Shown: positions 47,781 through 58,951 of the stretch, piece after piece
Layout: each line of letters opens with the position of its first letter
Numbering within the stretch: the first letter of the stretch is position 1
Source of the DNA: Fasciolopsis buskii
Lineage: Eukaryota > Platyhelminthes > Trematoda > Plagiorchiida > Fasciolidae
Length of the DNA stretch: 64,000 nucleotides
Direction of reading: 5' to 3'
NCBI GenBank assembly: GCA_008360955.1
Contig: LUCM01006516.1
Location: 330,014 to 394,013, forward strand
Program-made: the position numbers and the translations under genes
The notes under the pieces: model-generated
Told to the model about the DNA's origin: nothing
The model's database searches: none
The model's input: the letters and a program-made list of their open reading frames with translations, nothing else

Positions 47781-50700
47781 GTTCTGAAGAATCTCTTTTC
47801 TGCCCCAGATGAATCTAAGGCATTTTGGTATCTACGATGTTGACACTTCGCCGCCATCTCTGAAGGAGGACGGAGGACCACCATGATTTGCCTTTAGTTT
47901 ATAGTTAGGGTAGACTAATCGCTAGTGTCTAGTGGCGTTAGAATGTCTACCACTGGCGGGTGAGAAGCCCTCGACAATAACACTTTGACCAGAAATATTG
48001 CTTGTTCTGCTCAAGGGCAGAACGCTAGGTAAGTAGCAAGTAAGCTATCAATTGGTTTTGTGCAGACGATTGTGGTGCTCGAATTCACATTTGACATCCT
48101 ACTTTTTACAAGAATACTATGCGCGGCTGGTAAAAATCAGCCAGATTACGGACGGTTATTTGTAGATTTCAAAGTCTTCTAGTAACAAGCACTATTTCTC
48201 GGACGCCCCACAAATCAGCAAGTCAAGGAAACACAGTGGATTCTTGAAGTAATGCCTAACTCCAAGGCCCATCCTTATGATACTCTGGTCTTCGGATCTT
48301 TTTTTAATGAGCTCGTGCCTTGGAAACTAGAGTAGATGGACGACAGGGTAGATTATCTAGACCGGCATACAAATATTTACAGTTATAGAAGTCCATTAAT
48401 GTAGACGGCCATTAAGGGGTGCCCACAGCACGTACGGGGTAAGAAAACGGGAAACTATGTAAATGGTACGCAAGCCTTAGAGGCTAAGAAACGCCTTGCT
48501 TTTAACCATTTTGTTAGATAGCAGCGACTAAACCAAAAAAACTTGGACGCTTAACATTGTTTCATTCTTTATAGCGTATGGGATCGAGAATTTAAAATCT
48601 TGATTTAAACACCTCTTTGGAGGAAGCTCCCATTATGCCCCACGGTAGACTGTTCTATGATGGCATGATGCAAGCTGAAAAGAAAAGCTGCCCATGACAC
48701 TCGAAAACGAATCTAAAGTGAATTCTGCGCTTTTTTTTAAGACATTTAGGTGTGATTGCACAAATATTTAACTCGTTAGTCCTGATGCAAAGGAGATAAA
48801 TACGAGAAACAGACCCCTGCTTTGGCGTCTTTTAGAGGCGTAGGGACTAAGGGCTTAGAATCAGAATGGATAAAGAGTGCTTCCCAAACCGTGCGGCGGT
48901 CTGGGGGCTTTCAGTTGGACTTGATTCAGCAGGCTGCGGTCTCCGGCTTAATCAGTGCGTTATACCTGGTTACCGTTTCCCAGCCGTGGGCGAATGGAGG
49001 TCCTATATAGAAGATGAAGACTTTTTTTATGAATCTTAAGGAAGCTTGCTCTTTAAATATTAAGTATTTTGCAGGCGGTTTTGCTTATTTTTTCAGTGAG
49101 ATAAAATTAGATCATCAGGGCTATAACTCAAGTAATTTGTAATGATCTGAGTTGCTTCATCATTCCTGAAAGGTCGTTTCAGCGCAGTGACAAATAACGT
49201 GCTTTCGTATTAGTCATTGTCTATGAGAAATCCCTAGTCAGCTGACCAACATTCGGTGACTCCAACAACAGTTCTCTATTGCCGGAGCCTCTGTATAGAG
49301 TATCATTCCTTCAGCGTTTTTTGCTATGTTGGCTAGAATGGAATCTTGTTATCCTTTCATATACATCAAGAAATGTGTGAGCTCAGAACTGCGGCTTATG
49401 GGACACCTAAGTAAACCGGTGTCTCCTCTGTGGGTGAGGTACCATTTCGTACTCCAAAGGAGCGGTTGGACGGGAAACACTGAACTATGAGGTGCAACCG
49501 ACTAATTTTCTTAACAGTTTACGTATGAATAAGATTGTGTCAAAAAGCATCTATCAATCTCAGGTAATTCATAAGCTGCCTCTACTGCTCAAAATCGTGC
49601 TGTTCACTATTTATAACCAGTCAGCAGGCATAAAGGTGAAGGAAAATTCGTTCACATCACTGGCAATCAATAAAGCCAAAAGTAATTACACAGAATGGTT
49701 TCGCCATTTGGTCCCCAGTTTTACACATATGTCGCCATCTCTATTTAAGTGTATTCACTTATAAAACCAGACTCGGACAAAAAGCGACAACCCTGTCCCA
49801 AGTAGTTGCCACTCATGTAGCACAGGGAGACACTAAACAGAAAAATTAGTCGCCCCCAAAGGAGATACTCACTGTTTTTTGCTATTTTTGCCCCATTAAC
49901 TAACACCGGTGGTCGAATACTTTTTGATTCTGTGTAGGTGCCTAAGAAATCATTATTCTCGAGTAAACTTTATTTCGGAACATTGTCCATTTTATTCATC
50001 ATTCGTCGCATCCTGAATGTCTGATACTGTTTTCGTTTTCCAACACATGCAGTGGTCGTAAATACGCACTTTTCTGAAACTGCTTTTAGATGCGTCCAGA
50101 CTTTAGGTGGCGGTTGGCGGTGATCCTGCTGCATATCGTACTGTACATGCACCACTCCGCAAAGCCTTTCTGTTCTTACCATTTTAGCGCTTGCTCAATT
50201 TCATGTTTCCGTCATCCCACATTCGTCCCTCATTTACTTCATCTCAAGACCTGTGCTCGAGTGCAGTTAGCTATCAAAACACCGAAATTTTGCAATCAGT
50301 TACATGTGTTCACACCCTTTCATTTGGGTGAACACGACAAAATTATCTTGTGGATTACTGACTTCATCTGCGATCAGCAGACTGTAAGTGGTCACTGTGT
50401 CATTTATCACAAGTATTCAGCAAAACCAAAGGTATTGTTCACTCACGCATCCCATGTTTCTTGTGCAAATCACTGAATACGCTCCAACAAACAACCGCAA
50501 GGATTTATACGAATGTAGCTGTGATGGCTTTAGCGATTGTTTCCTGGCATGTTAGGGCTGCATACTATTGAACAAGCCATGAGAGAGGAAGGTAAATTCT
50601 TTGGCGTCTGAATTTCCTGTTTTTTGGAGTTGCCACAGCGCTTCATTCAACTATCATTTTGATAGAACAGAATAACGGACAACCGCAAACATTCTCTGGA

Positions 50701-51937
50701 AGCTAACTGTGATTTGGACGTTGGGTGTGTTTATTTCAGTCAGTAAATATCATCCGTTATGCTGTTTTCAAAAATATCGGCGTGTCCATGCCAGTTGTAC
50801 TGTTGAACTCCGAAGCACCGGAAGGGATAAACAGGACAACTGATTGTAGTCTTAAAAAACTAAAATGCACGCATAGGAAAATCTCACTGCTTCAAATTTT
50901 CCAAATCCTACATTTCATTGTTGGTTGAGTCTACAACCGACGGTGACGAACTATGAGTCCTAAAACAGCAGGTCTAACCAAAACAGCCTTATTGATGTTA
51001 CTCAAAAGTCTCCTGATGTTAAAGTTGGATGCCCCAAAGAATTCCTCTGCATGCTCTTAGGTACTCCAGGACACACACAGGTGCAGAAATTACTTGGTGG
51101 TAAATACATCCATTTCATCCTTGAAGAGGACATCTAGAGGGCGTTAAATTGGTACATCGCCCTGCGGCGTAAGTCTGTGGATCTTGAGATTAAAGGTGGT
51201 AGTATTTCAACTTCCACAAGTTTGCTGTATCATCTATTGTTCGCAATGGGTCAAGCTATCAACCTTTCATCGTCTTTATTTGTTACTGATATGGTTCTTG
51301 GTTTCCCAAAATCCAGAAATGTCATGAATTTGTCGGCAACAAGTTAAAGAACTTGGGTAGTCTATTATACCTTGGTGCACAGCTGCTTTCTAATGGAGTT
51401 AAGCCGAAAGGTTTTTGCATAGCTTCACTGCGGATTCACCAGCTCGCAGCTCCACAAAACAGATGAAGCAATGTGGCGGGTTCACATGCATCTTTTGCTG
51501 TAAGAACGTCGGTTGAACTGAAAACCGCCCTATAATTTTCCCCAATAACCTGGGTCACTCTAGAGCAAACACCGAATTTAGCGCACAGAGGCAGGAGGGG
51601 AATCGAACTGGTGATTCACTTTTTAAAAGATTTGGGGTAGACCTTGATGGTTCTCATCAACTACGTGCATAGTGCCTGTCCTGGGCTCGCAGTACGCTTG
51701 ATGTCCATATGGCAAATTACCGGTGGTAAGTAACAAGTTTCTGTTGGATTTCATTGCATCAGGAAGCTGAATGGCGACTGACAATTGTTAGGAAGCATAC
51801 TTCTTGTGACTTTCAACGACTGTAGCGATCTTACAATGAGGCTGTTATATGGAAGGCCGTCGAACTTCTTCAAACGCTGGTATATCTGGGCCCATAGTTC
51901 GTCTGAGTAAAAATTCTATTATATTATCGGTGATTTA
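47781..51937. other. Non-coding stretch, no gene recognised
   Basis: Frames of up to 128 codons (50090-50476, plus) have no recognisable motif. A slightly GC-richer patch at 48820-49010 is open for 62 codons and matches nothing. Near 51585-51605 the complement of GGGAATCGAACTGG fits a pol III B box, but no tRNA fold was found. Confidence 0.4.
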
Positions 51938-52369
51938 ATGGTGCTTTTTGTGTTCACCTACATAATAACCAGCGAAAAATCGCACAAACATTATCTCAGT
52001 TTCATCGAAACAAATATGTGGACAGTGGTGCGACAACACATGGTTTTATACAGCAAACAAATGGTTATGTTTAATGTTCACTGGTGGAGTTACTTCCCAG
52101 CAGACATTGGGAACCTTGATCGACTGGATAAGTCTTTGACTTTTCTTCATGAGTTGTTCTTGAATGACATTAATTGTGCAACTGCGTTGCTGTATGCCAT
52201 TGCCGAGGGAGCTTGCCGACGATTGACCAAAAGCGCTGGGGTTCCAAAATTATACACACACTTCACGGCTTTGGGCAGCAAAATGTCAACTCGAGTTGAC
52301 ATTGTGCCGCCCAAAGCCGGAACGGTTTATACTCACCGATGTTCAGACAACGTCACACTAGTTTACTAA
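51938..52369 (+). CDS. Unrecognised 143-codon open frame
   Basis: The central part (ADIGNLDRLDKSLTFLHELF, then INCATALLYAIAEGACRRLT) has a helical, protein-like composition and balanced codon use. A TTACTTCCCAG acceptor-like sequence at 52089-52099 could open an exon there. The last third is built from a 54-bp inverted repeat (52266-52319). It has no similarity to the transposon proteins in this window. It could be an exon of an unknown plus-strand gene; I do not assign it. Confidence 0.28.
   Translation: MVLFVFTYIITSEKSHKHYLSFIETNMWTVVRQHMVLYSKQMVMFNVHWWSYFPADIGNLDRLDKSLTFLHELFLNDINCATALLYAIAEGACRRLTKSAGVPKLYTHFTALGSKMSTRVDIVPPKAGTVYTHRCSDNVTLVY
52266..52319. repeat. 54-bp inverted repeat, 27-bp arms, no spacer
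   Basis: Arms mirror around CTC|GAG (between 52292 and 52293) with two mismatched pairs. The inner 22 bp, AATGTCAACTC/GAGTTGACATT, is perfect. It is unrelated in sequence to the 222-bp palindrome. Confidence 0.9.
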
Positions 52370-53197
52370 TACAACTCAATGATAGAACTACTTTGGATGT
52401 GCTGTCGTTCATGCAATTGGATAACTTATTCGAAAATTTGCTGTCTAGCAAATTTGCATCTGGATATGGGGAATACTATCGAACATTCAAATAAAGATAA
52501 CAAGAAAGGACATCCACTGTAAATGTGTCATGTAACCCAAATCTGTAAATTCAGTCACAGCGAAAGTAAGTCACAGTGACAACCAAAACGTAGAAATAAC
52601 ATTTCCTCAATTAGTTTTGCGCCATTTTTGATAACTGAATTACATGTGTTATCTAGTTAGCACAAATGACTTACGCTTGCTATCCACACTTAGCATATAA
52701 AAAGAGAAACTTCACCTGCCTGCAATGGCTTGCTTAGACTCATGCAGCTTTGCACGGATGCTAGTTGAGATTTGTGTGAAATGATGCATATGTATATATA
52801 TATATATATGTATGATATCCAGCAAGGCTTACTTCCTAATCACCAAAATTATTGGCACAGACAGGGCAAAATTAAATTTACTGTGTCTATTGGTAAAACT
52901 CCGTAAATTGATCGTAGAGCTGCAATATTTATATATTGAGCGTCCCATGAAGCACTAAGGCTCCTGTCACGTGACAGTGAAAAAAATTCAATAAAGCAAT
53001 AGGAATTTTCATTGCGAAAAGGTTAAAACCAGCCGTTATGCACACGCTTAAAAATTTCATTGTTTGCCCTGTGTATTTTCTTGCAACCCAGTGCCCTTAA
53101 TCTGATGCTTCATTAATATGGGCATTATGTTGCTATCCGAGCATAACCTTGTTCCAAACATCCTAATGTTTGGGACAATGTTCTGCCTCGATTGCTG
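52370..53197. other. Non-coding stretch
   Basis: AT-rich, with a short TA tract at 52790-52812. Nothing recognised. Confidence 0.45.
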
Positions 53198-53987
53198 TCA
53201 TGCCACGTTAGACGCCCTAAGGTTACTTGTAAAATACCAAACGTCCTGCAAAATGATGCCAAACTGAAAGTTATCGGTGTTTTTGATGACAGATAAAAGT
53301 TTCAACACCACTTGTCTCACGGAGAGCGATATCCAAAAGGGCAACTTCAACCGCGCGCAAACATTCAAGGGCAAATCAGAACAGATCTGGTTCCACGGGA
53401 CAGATTTTGGTCGGCACAACTTGGGTATGGAGAATTCTTTCGATGGCATTTACCTAGATAACGCACTAGCGAAAAAAGGGTTAAATGCTTCAGCCGCTTT
53501 TGCAGGGTCCTCCAGGAATATGTTGAATAATATTTAGTAGAGAGCTGCGTGTTATTTCTTTCATCAGCTTTGCCAAAATTTCAAATTTATTGGAGTCGCT
53601 GCTCACACCGAGTTCCTGCTGACTGGAAGACCGTCTGACAGTCTTCAGGGGGCACGTGATGAATTTTAACTAAAACAGCACTGCGGAATGCCTTGCTTTT
53701 GGTGCATTTTTCTCGTCTCGCTCAATGATAATATTCCGCATGAGTGAGGTTTTGTGCTTCGGGCCAGCTGTTAAACACTGTTTTGAGGCAATAAGATCTA
53801 TAACGTTTTCCAAAACCGTTTTCATGTCAGCTTCTAGATGCGAACTATCTCTAAGAAAGATGCATAAGGGACCAAAATTTTGAGTCTTGGTCCGAATGAG
53901 GTCGATCGAAGTTTCACGATGCGATTCGCCCAAAAATAGACGTTCCACGTTCTGGTTAGCCTTTGAAAATCTCAATGCAACGAGCAT
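53198..53987 (-). mobile_element. LINE linker fragment (CR1-like, tentative)
   Basis: Minus translation near 53530-53460 reads LEDPAKAAEAFNPFFASAL, matching the 'DP.EIAEAFN.FF.SVF' block that precedes RT in CR1/Jockey-type LINEs. The frame 53449-53198 continues with a spaced pattern like the start of RT. The frame 53987-53670 to its right could be upstream linker. No clear catalytic motif is present. Confidence 0.45.
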
Positions 53988-54711
53988 GCTAATTTAATGC
54001 GGGGCCAACGAAAACCCAGATTATTCCGCAGGTTCTACGGCTGTATTCATGAGTGGTTAATCATGCTCGCGACAACCATACCCTTGACATCGAGCCTCTG
54101 TAACCATAACTCCAAAAGCTGGCAAAACTTAGGAGAAAAGTCTGCACAAACTGAACGGTGGATGAGGTGGAATAAGTAGAATGAAAGTGACCCTCGGTTT
54201 AAGCAAATATAAGAGATTCTGCTCACTGGAGTAGTTCAAACAAACGCTTGCACGAACGTGGCAGAAGGAAATCAATGGAAACGAACGGAATGTCCACGGT
54301 CGACCAACGTAAGTAAAAAACGAAATTGAACAATATAACCCAGATCAAGTGATCCGTAGCCACACCAAACTTCCGTAAAATACATTCATCTATAAAGTAC
54401 ATGGACAAAACAAGAAGAATAAGTATAAAACCAAACGGCGAACAAACCCAGGGTCTTCAAGCGCGCATTCGACTAGCAAAGCGGCTGGTTGGGAGAGGAA
54501 GGAACAGAAGAAACTGGGAATGATATTTCAACCAACCAAGATGTTGCATAAGCTATCTCAAACAGTGTAAAATGTTCCAGTGTGCTTTGCAAAACGGATT
54601 TTCCTCGAGCATTTGCTTTCAGGGGCAAGAGAATATGTGGACCAGCAGCAAGGAACAGATGTTCACAGCAAGGAAGATTGTTCCCAACGGTGATTGCTGC
54701 TTTGCTTAGTC
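53988..54711. other. Flank left of the Gypsy element
   Basis: No firm feature. The minus frame 54408-54223 may be more of the decayed LINE at 53198-53987. Confidence 0.35.
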
Positions 54712-54998
54712 TGTAGAACGGACTGTGCTGTCGTTATTCTCGCATCACGTTTGCTTGCCCTTAACCTTTGTGACCCCTTGTGCGTCACTCTTACTCGGCT
54801 CCGTACGATTACAATACTGGCAACCCTGACACTTGACCGGTACAAGGAAAAGACAGTCGGGAGCGATAGCAGGCCGAGCATGTTTTCACAGCAGCGTGCG
54901 AGCGAAGCGTGCGAGTTACGCGCAATTGGCGACCGCGCTTGGCGGCCAACATTCGGTTTAACAAGCTATCCGGAGGAACAAATCCAAGTTTCGCTACG
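54712..54998 (-). repeat. 3' LTR of the Gypsy element
   Basis: Pairs with 58952-59238 at a constant offset of 4,240. From 54741 to 54998 (258 bp) I count only two differences; the remaining 29 bp (54712-54740) match at about 20 positions. The right boundary is where similarity stops after TCGCTACG. The expected terminal TG of this end (as CA on the plus strand) reads CG in both copies. Confidence 0.9.
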
Positions 54999-55020
54999 GG
55001 GTCTCTCCCTAAAAGACCAT
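54999..55020 (-). other. Candidate polypurine tract
   Basis: On the minus strand AGGGAGAGACC lies directly before the 3' LTR, the expected place for plus-strand priming. It is short and interrupted by pyrimidines at its end. Confidence 0.45.
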
Positions 55021-55262
55021 CGGAGATGGGTTTCGACTGGGACCATACAGAACAAGCATGAAAGTGAAAGATGTCTTAGGACTCGGCGTTGATCGTCAAT
55101 CGGAAAATCTGCCGCTCTGTTGGCGATCCCGTGGCTGTTAGGTGTTGGGACCTGGCCGTGCGGCGGACACCCAACCCGAAAACCACCTTAAGGGGTTGAA
55201 CACAGGAGGTGCGATCCCCAGTCCTAGCTGCACCCGCACACCGCTGCAGCCGAGCTGCCCGT

Positions 55263-55640
55263 TCAATGTGTGTCGATCAAAACGGTGGACCTGACCGCGC
55301 CCCGCACCCAGGGGCCTCGCCCTCTTCCAGAATCTTCGCTAGGCGGGGTGGAATATGGATTTCTGACCTCGGGTTCTCCTCGTTCTCTGGTGCGCGCATG
55401 ATGTCGACCATTGGATGGATGACTGTCGTGCTGGAGTCCGTGCAGCGAGTAAAGCGATATAAGCAGGTAAGTGTGTAGGCAAAGCCGCGAGACAAAAGGA
55501 AAGGGCCTACGAGATCGACGTGTAAGTGCTGAAAACCTGTCTCTGGTTCGGGGAGAGTAGCCGACGGAGCCTTGGTATGCGGATGGACTTTCGCTCTCTA
55601 ACATCGAAGGCAGGCGCGGTACCGCTGGCGCACGTCACGA
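55263..55640 (-). pseudogene. Gypsy integrase fragment (broken)
   Basis: The minus frame 55495-55277 begins SRGFAYTLTCLYRFTRC, the 'SRGF.YLLTC.DRFTRWPEA' start of the integrase catalytic core, with Tyr in place of the first catalytic Asp. The adjoining frame to the right carries parts of the preceding region. The rest of the core (second Asp and Glu) is not recognisable, and the C-terminal region before the LTR is shortened. In a live element this enzyme joins the DNA copy to the genome. Confidence 0.8.
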
Positions 55641-55819
55641 CCTATAAAAAAGCTGTGTTACTAGCCTCACCGAAGCAGCCACCATCTGATGGGAGAGGTT
55701 GTGTAACGCCAGAAATGTGGTATAACGGTGAGCTTCTGGAACCACCGGCCTTGGATGACCTTGCGAAATGTCGCAAAGATTTGTGTTCAGCGACGCTGTG
55801 ATAGGTGCGGCCGCTAAGG

Positions 55820-56316
55820 TTAACGAGCTGTATCATCGAAGTTCATCGATATCGTCTCTGTTGCTTGGGCCTGTGACGTCGCGTTGAGGTCGATTTTCAG
55901 TGTCGGAGACAAACGAACCCGGTTTATACGAGGAATTGCATAAGCAGCGGAGTTTTCCACCCCAGAAACAAGTCGTATGTCAACAGTAAACTCCGAAACA
56001 AAGTCTAAGTGGCGGATCTTGCGTGGCGGATCTCGCATAGCGCGTACCGGTCTGAGGCCGAATGCAGCACGTATGCCAGCGGTTTGTGGTCTGTTAACAC
56101 CTTGAACGGGCGGCATTCTGATGCGTACCTGAAGTGTCGGCCGGCCAGGTAGACGACGAGCAACGCCCTGTCAAACGTGCTATTTATAGTCTCTGCCGGC
56201 TGCAGCCGTTTGGAAAAGAATGGTAAAGGTTCCGAAGAACCTTCAAAGTTCTGCTGAAGTACAGCTCCATCTGCATTGTTTGAGGCATCGGCCAAAGCTT
56301 CGACCGAAGCCAACAA
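55820..56316 (-). pseudogene. Gypsy RNase H domain (broken)
   Basis: The frame 56316-56005 has ADASNNADGAVLQQ, then EPLPFFSKRLQPAETINSTF, LLVVYLAGRHFRY and FKVLTDHKPLAYVL. These are the standard Gypsy RNase H blocks, including the Asp of DAS and TDHKPL. After a frameshift, 56116-55820 continues with VSEFTVDIRLVSGVENSAAY, the usual lead into the integrase ('ISEFT.DIRH..G..N..AD'). The enzyme would degrade the RNA template. Confidence 0.9.
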
Positions 56317-56549
56317 GACTCACAAGCTTTCTGTTTTATTATCCCATAACCAGCCAGAGTAATTCATTTCATGGTTGTATGATCCGCTAATCGATTGGCA
56401 TGTCCGCTGAATGCTATGCAAAAGTTATCTCTCTTTCATATGAATAATTGCTGTGGTCGCATCTCCCAAATCATGTTTCTTTGGTTGTGCTTACTCTATG
56501 GAAATTGATTTGATGATTGCAGCGGTTATTGTTTCATTCTCGGTTGGGA
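56317..56549. other. ~230 bp AT-rich insertion between RT and RNase H
   Basis: Gypsy homology stops on one side at about 56550 and resumes on the other at about 56316, where no gap is expected in the family. The inserted sequence is much AT-richer than its surroundings and encodes nothing that I recognise. I see no terminal repeats and no clear target duplication, so its origin is unknown. Confidence 0.65.
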
Positions 56550-57949
56550 TACTTCAGGTATGGATGCCCTCGGGCCAGGAAGTGCGAGCAGCGCTATTTT
56601 GGTGATGGCATCCTTAACGGAAATGAAAGCCTTTATAGCCGCCTGGAGGAATGCGAACTTCCGCTTAACTCCCCTTAACAGATCTGTAAAAAGGATATTT
56701 ACTTCTTCGCAATTAGGAATGAAACGCCAGTAGAAGTTAACTGGGCCGACAAATTTCCGTAATTGCCGATACAAATGAGGCCCTGGGTAGTCCTGAATAG
56801 CAGTGACTTTATATGGCAAGGGGGCTATACCCAAGGACGAAACGACATGCCCTAGTAATGTGACGCTGGGTTTTCCAGGCCCACAATGTGAAGCATTAAT
56901 CGTTAAGCCATGTTTGTTGAGGCGGTCAAACAGAGCACTCAGATGAGCTGATTGTTGCTCCTCCGAGTGGCTAGCTACTGGGATATCGTTTAGGTACACA
57001 AATATCCGCTAACCTGCGTGTGACCTCGTGCACATACCTTTGAAAGTATGGAGCTGCATTGCTGAGCCCGAACTCAAACAGTCCGAAAGGTGTGGTTACC
57101 GCCGTTTTCGGTTTGTTTTCTATTCTACGAGGGCCTGATTGGATGCTCGAACCAAGTCTACGCGGCTGAAGATCTTGCAACCGGACAGTGACGAAGTGAG
57201 GTCCTGTATGTGGGGGATCGGGTGCCTATCGGGAACGGTGACCCTGTTCAGTGCCCTGTTTCCTTCGCATGGTCGCCAGTCGCCATTGGCCTTAGGGACC
57301 ATGGGAGGCGGAGAGGCTCACGGACTACTGGAAGGCCGAATGATGCTTAGTTTCACAATGTGGGCGAATTCCGCCTTGGCCAGGCGGAACTTGTCAGGAG
57401 CTAGGCGACGGGGCCTGCTAAATTTTGGGGATCCTGTGGTATGTATATGATGAGTTACCTTAGTTTTGACAGAGGGAAGTGAGCAGGCGTGTCGCAGTAT
57501 GCCTGAATAGTCAATGAGCAGCCCATTGTATGGATGTTTGGCTGGCGGTTTAGCCTGCTGTGGCGTAATTTGGTTAACAACGGCGCACGAGCCGGTCACG
57601 GCCAGCGACGTTTGAGGGTCCTCCATTTTCATGTGCCATGCGTCGACTAATAGGTAGAAGCGCTGGAGGATGTCTATGTCAGTTATGGGGTATGGAACAT
57701 CGGTGACGATGAACACCCAAGGTTAAGATTCAGACCTAGATCGAGGGTGAGAGAACAATGTCCTTACGTGCGGATGTCGGTGCCGTTCGCAGCCCTTAGC
57801 GTCTCTGCTTGCGCAGCGATCATATTGCTCGACTCTCGGGGGATTACACTAACCTCGGTACTTGTATCCACCAGCTGGTTAGTCGTCAAGTCTTTGCCGT
57901 CAAGGAGGCGAGAGTTAGTAGCTATACCAGTGTCGGGTGCCGCGACCAC
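56526..57949 (-). pseudogene. Gypsy protease and reverse transcriptase (broken)
   Basis: Protease at 57949-57764: LVDTSTEVSVIP, where the active-site DTGAEVSVIP has lost its Gly. The next frame (57716-57318) has DVPYPITDIDILQRFYLLVD and then PRRLAPDKFRLAKAEF with IRPSSSP. RT continues at 57302 (VPKANGDWRPC, then ALNRVTVPDRHPIPHIQDL and FSRVDLV), 57180 (TTPFGLFEFGLSNAAPYFQR) and 56999 (YLNDIPVASHS, usually YLDDILVAS; then VTLLGHVVSSLGIAPLPYKV and NFYWRFIP). The catalytic YLDD is now YLND. At least three frame changes and a stop after SSSP show that it is inactive. Confidence 0.95.
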
Positions 57950-58187
57950 AAACCGGGAACCTAGTTCCCCTGTTTCTTGCCTGGAAATGTGCGATCGGGG
58001 TCACATCGTTTCGCTAAGCTTCCGAAGCGGTTATGATACTTACAGTAACCTTCCGCGGATGAAAGGAAGGGTCGCTTGGGGGAGGGGCTGCCTCACCTGC
58101 CGCAACGCGGGCTGAACTGATATCGTCGCCGGTCTCCATCAACTGTAAGTTGCTGTAACGATGCGTCGATCATCATCATAATGGTTG

Positions 58188-58862
58188 TTAATTTGTCCTG
58201 CGAAGATGGAGACGCGGTTCTGGGGATGAAAAGGTATTCAATTTTGAGGCACCCGGGCTATAGCGCGACATAATGCCGTCAGCAATTTCGGCCGTTTCTT
58301 CTAGTGAAAATTTGCGGGAACTACTGAGCAAAGGAGGCAGACGCGGTGGGAGCCGTTGAAGCCAGAGCTCTCTTGGCATCGGATTGTCATCGAACGTTGC
58401 GCCTCTAAGACGCCGCACTTTTCGCATTAAATCTGAGGGCCCCTTCATTTCCTAGCTTGATCCCTTGAAGCACTTATCAGGCACGTTGATCTTCCGAGAT
58501 ATAACCGCTTCTTTCAACGCGTCATAACTACGCGAAGACACGATGATGTCCCTGACCTGAAGGGTAAATTCTGGAGGAAGACGGCCAGCCACCCATCTAA
58601 AACGTCTGACGTCGTTAGTTATTCTGTCATTCTTGAATTCTAATCCAACTAAAGTAATACAGAATTGAGAATCAGACGGCACGACCGACGGTATATGGCG
58701 ACTTATCGCACCTGCTGTTGGGTCTGGCGACGGTTTTCGACCTGTGGAAATGAAACCGTATTTTTGAAAACAAATGTAGCTGCGAAAAGAAAACGTGCCG
58801 AAAGATGCCGATAGAACACCGCAACCGGTAAGTATGAACACGTAAAAGCAATCGGCGAACAC
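58188..58862 (-). pseudogene. Gypsy gag (broken)
   Basis: One frame with a single internal stop at 58454-58452. The right part has RRFRWVAGRLPPEFTLQVRD and SYDALKEAVISR; the left part has LPRL-type repeats, FDDNPMPRELWLQRLPPRLP and SLEETAEIADGIMSRY. These match the capsid region of CsRn1/Gypsy gag ('F..V...LPPE...EVRDL....YD.LK..LI.R', 'LRELFLQRLP', 'LEELAE.AD.I'). No zinc knuckle was recognised after it. Confidence 0.88.
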
Positions 58863-58930
58863 AGCAAAAAATAGTGGTGATATTCAACCGCGCGTCAGCA
58901 AAACGAAATGGAGACGTATATGATCAATCA

Positions 58931-58948
58931 ATCAAGTTTGGCTCACCA
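58931..58948 (-). other. tRNA-Trp primer binding site of the Gypsy element
   Basis: Three bases inside the 5' LTR, the minus strand reads TGGTGAGCCAAACTTGAT. Against the complement of the 3' end of animal tRNA-Trp (TGGTGACCCCGACGTGAT) it matches 14 of 18 bases, including the first six. Confidence 0.75.
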
Positions 58949-58951
58949 AGT

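Noticed and set aside
48820..49130. GC-richer patch resembling bacterial coding sequence with a GGAGG-like word
   Set aside because: Only a 62-codon frame with no recognised protein; no support for transfer or contamination.
51560..51620. Pol III B-box-like sequence on the minus strand
   Set aside because: No A box at proper spacing and no acceptor stem pairing.
51120..51720. Possible plus-strand LINE tail (YLGAQLL-like words)
   Set aside because: Only a few residues fit, frames do not continue, and no catalytic or C-terminal signature was found.
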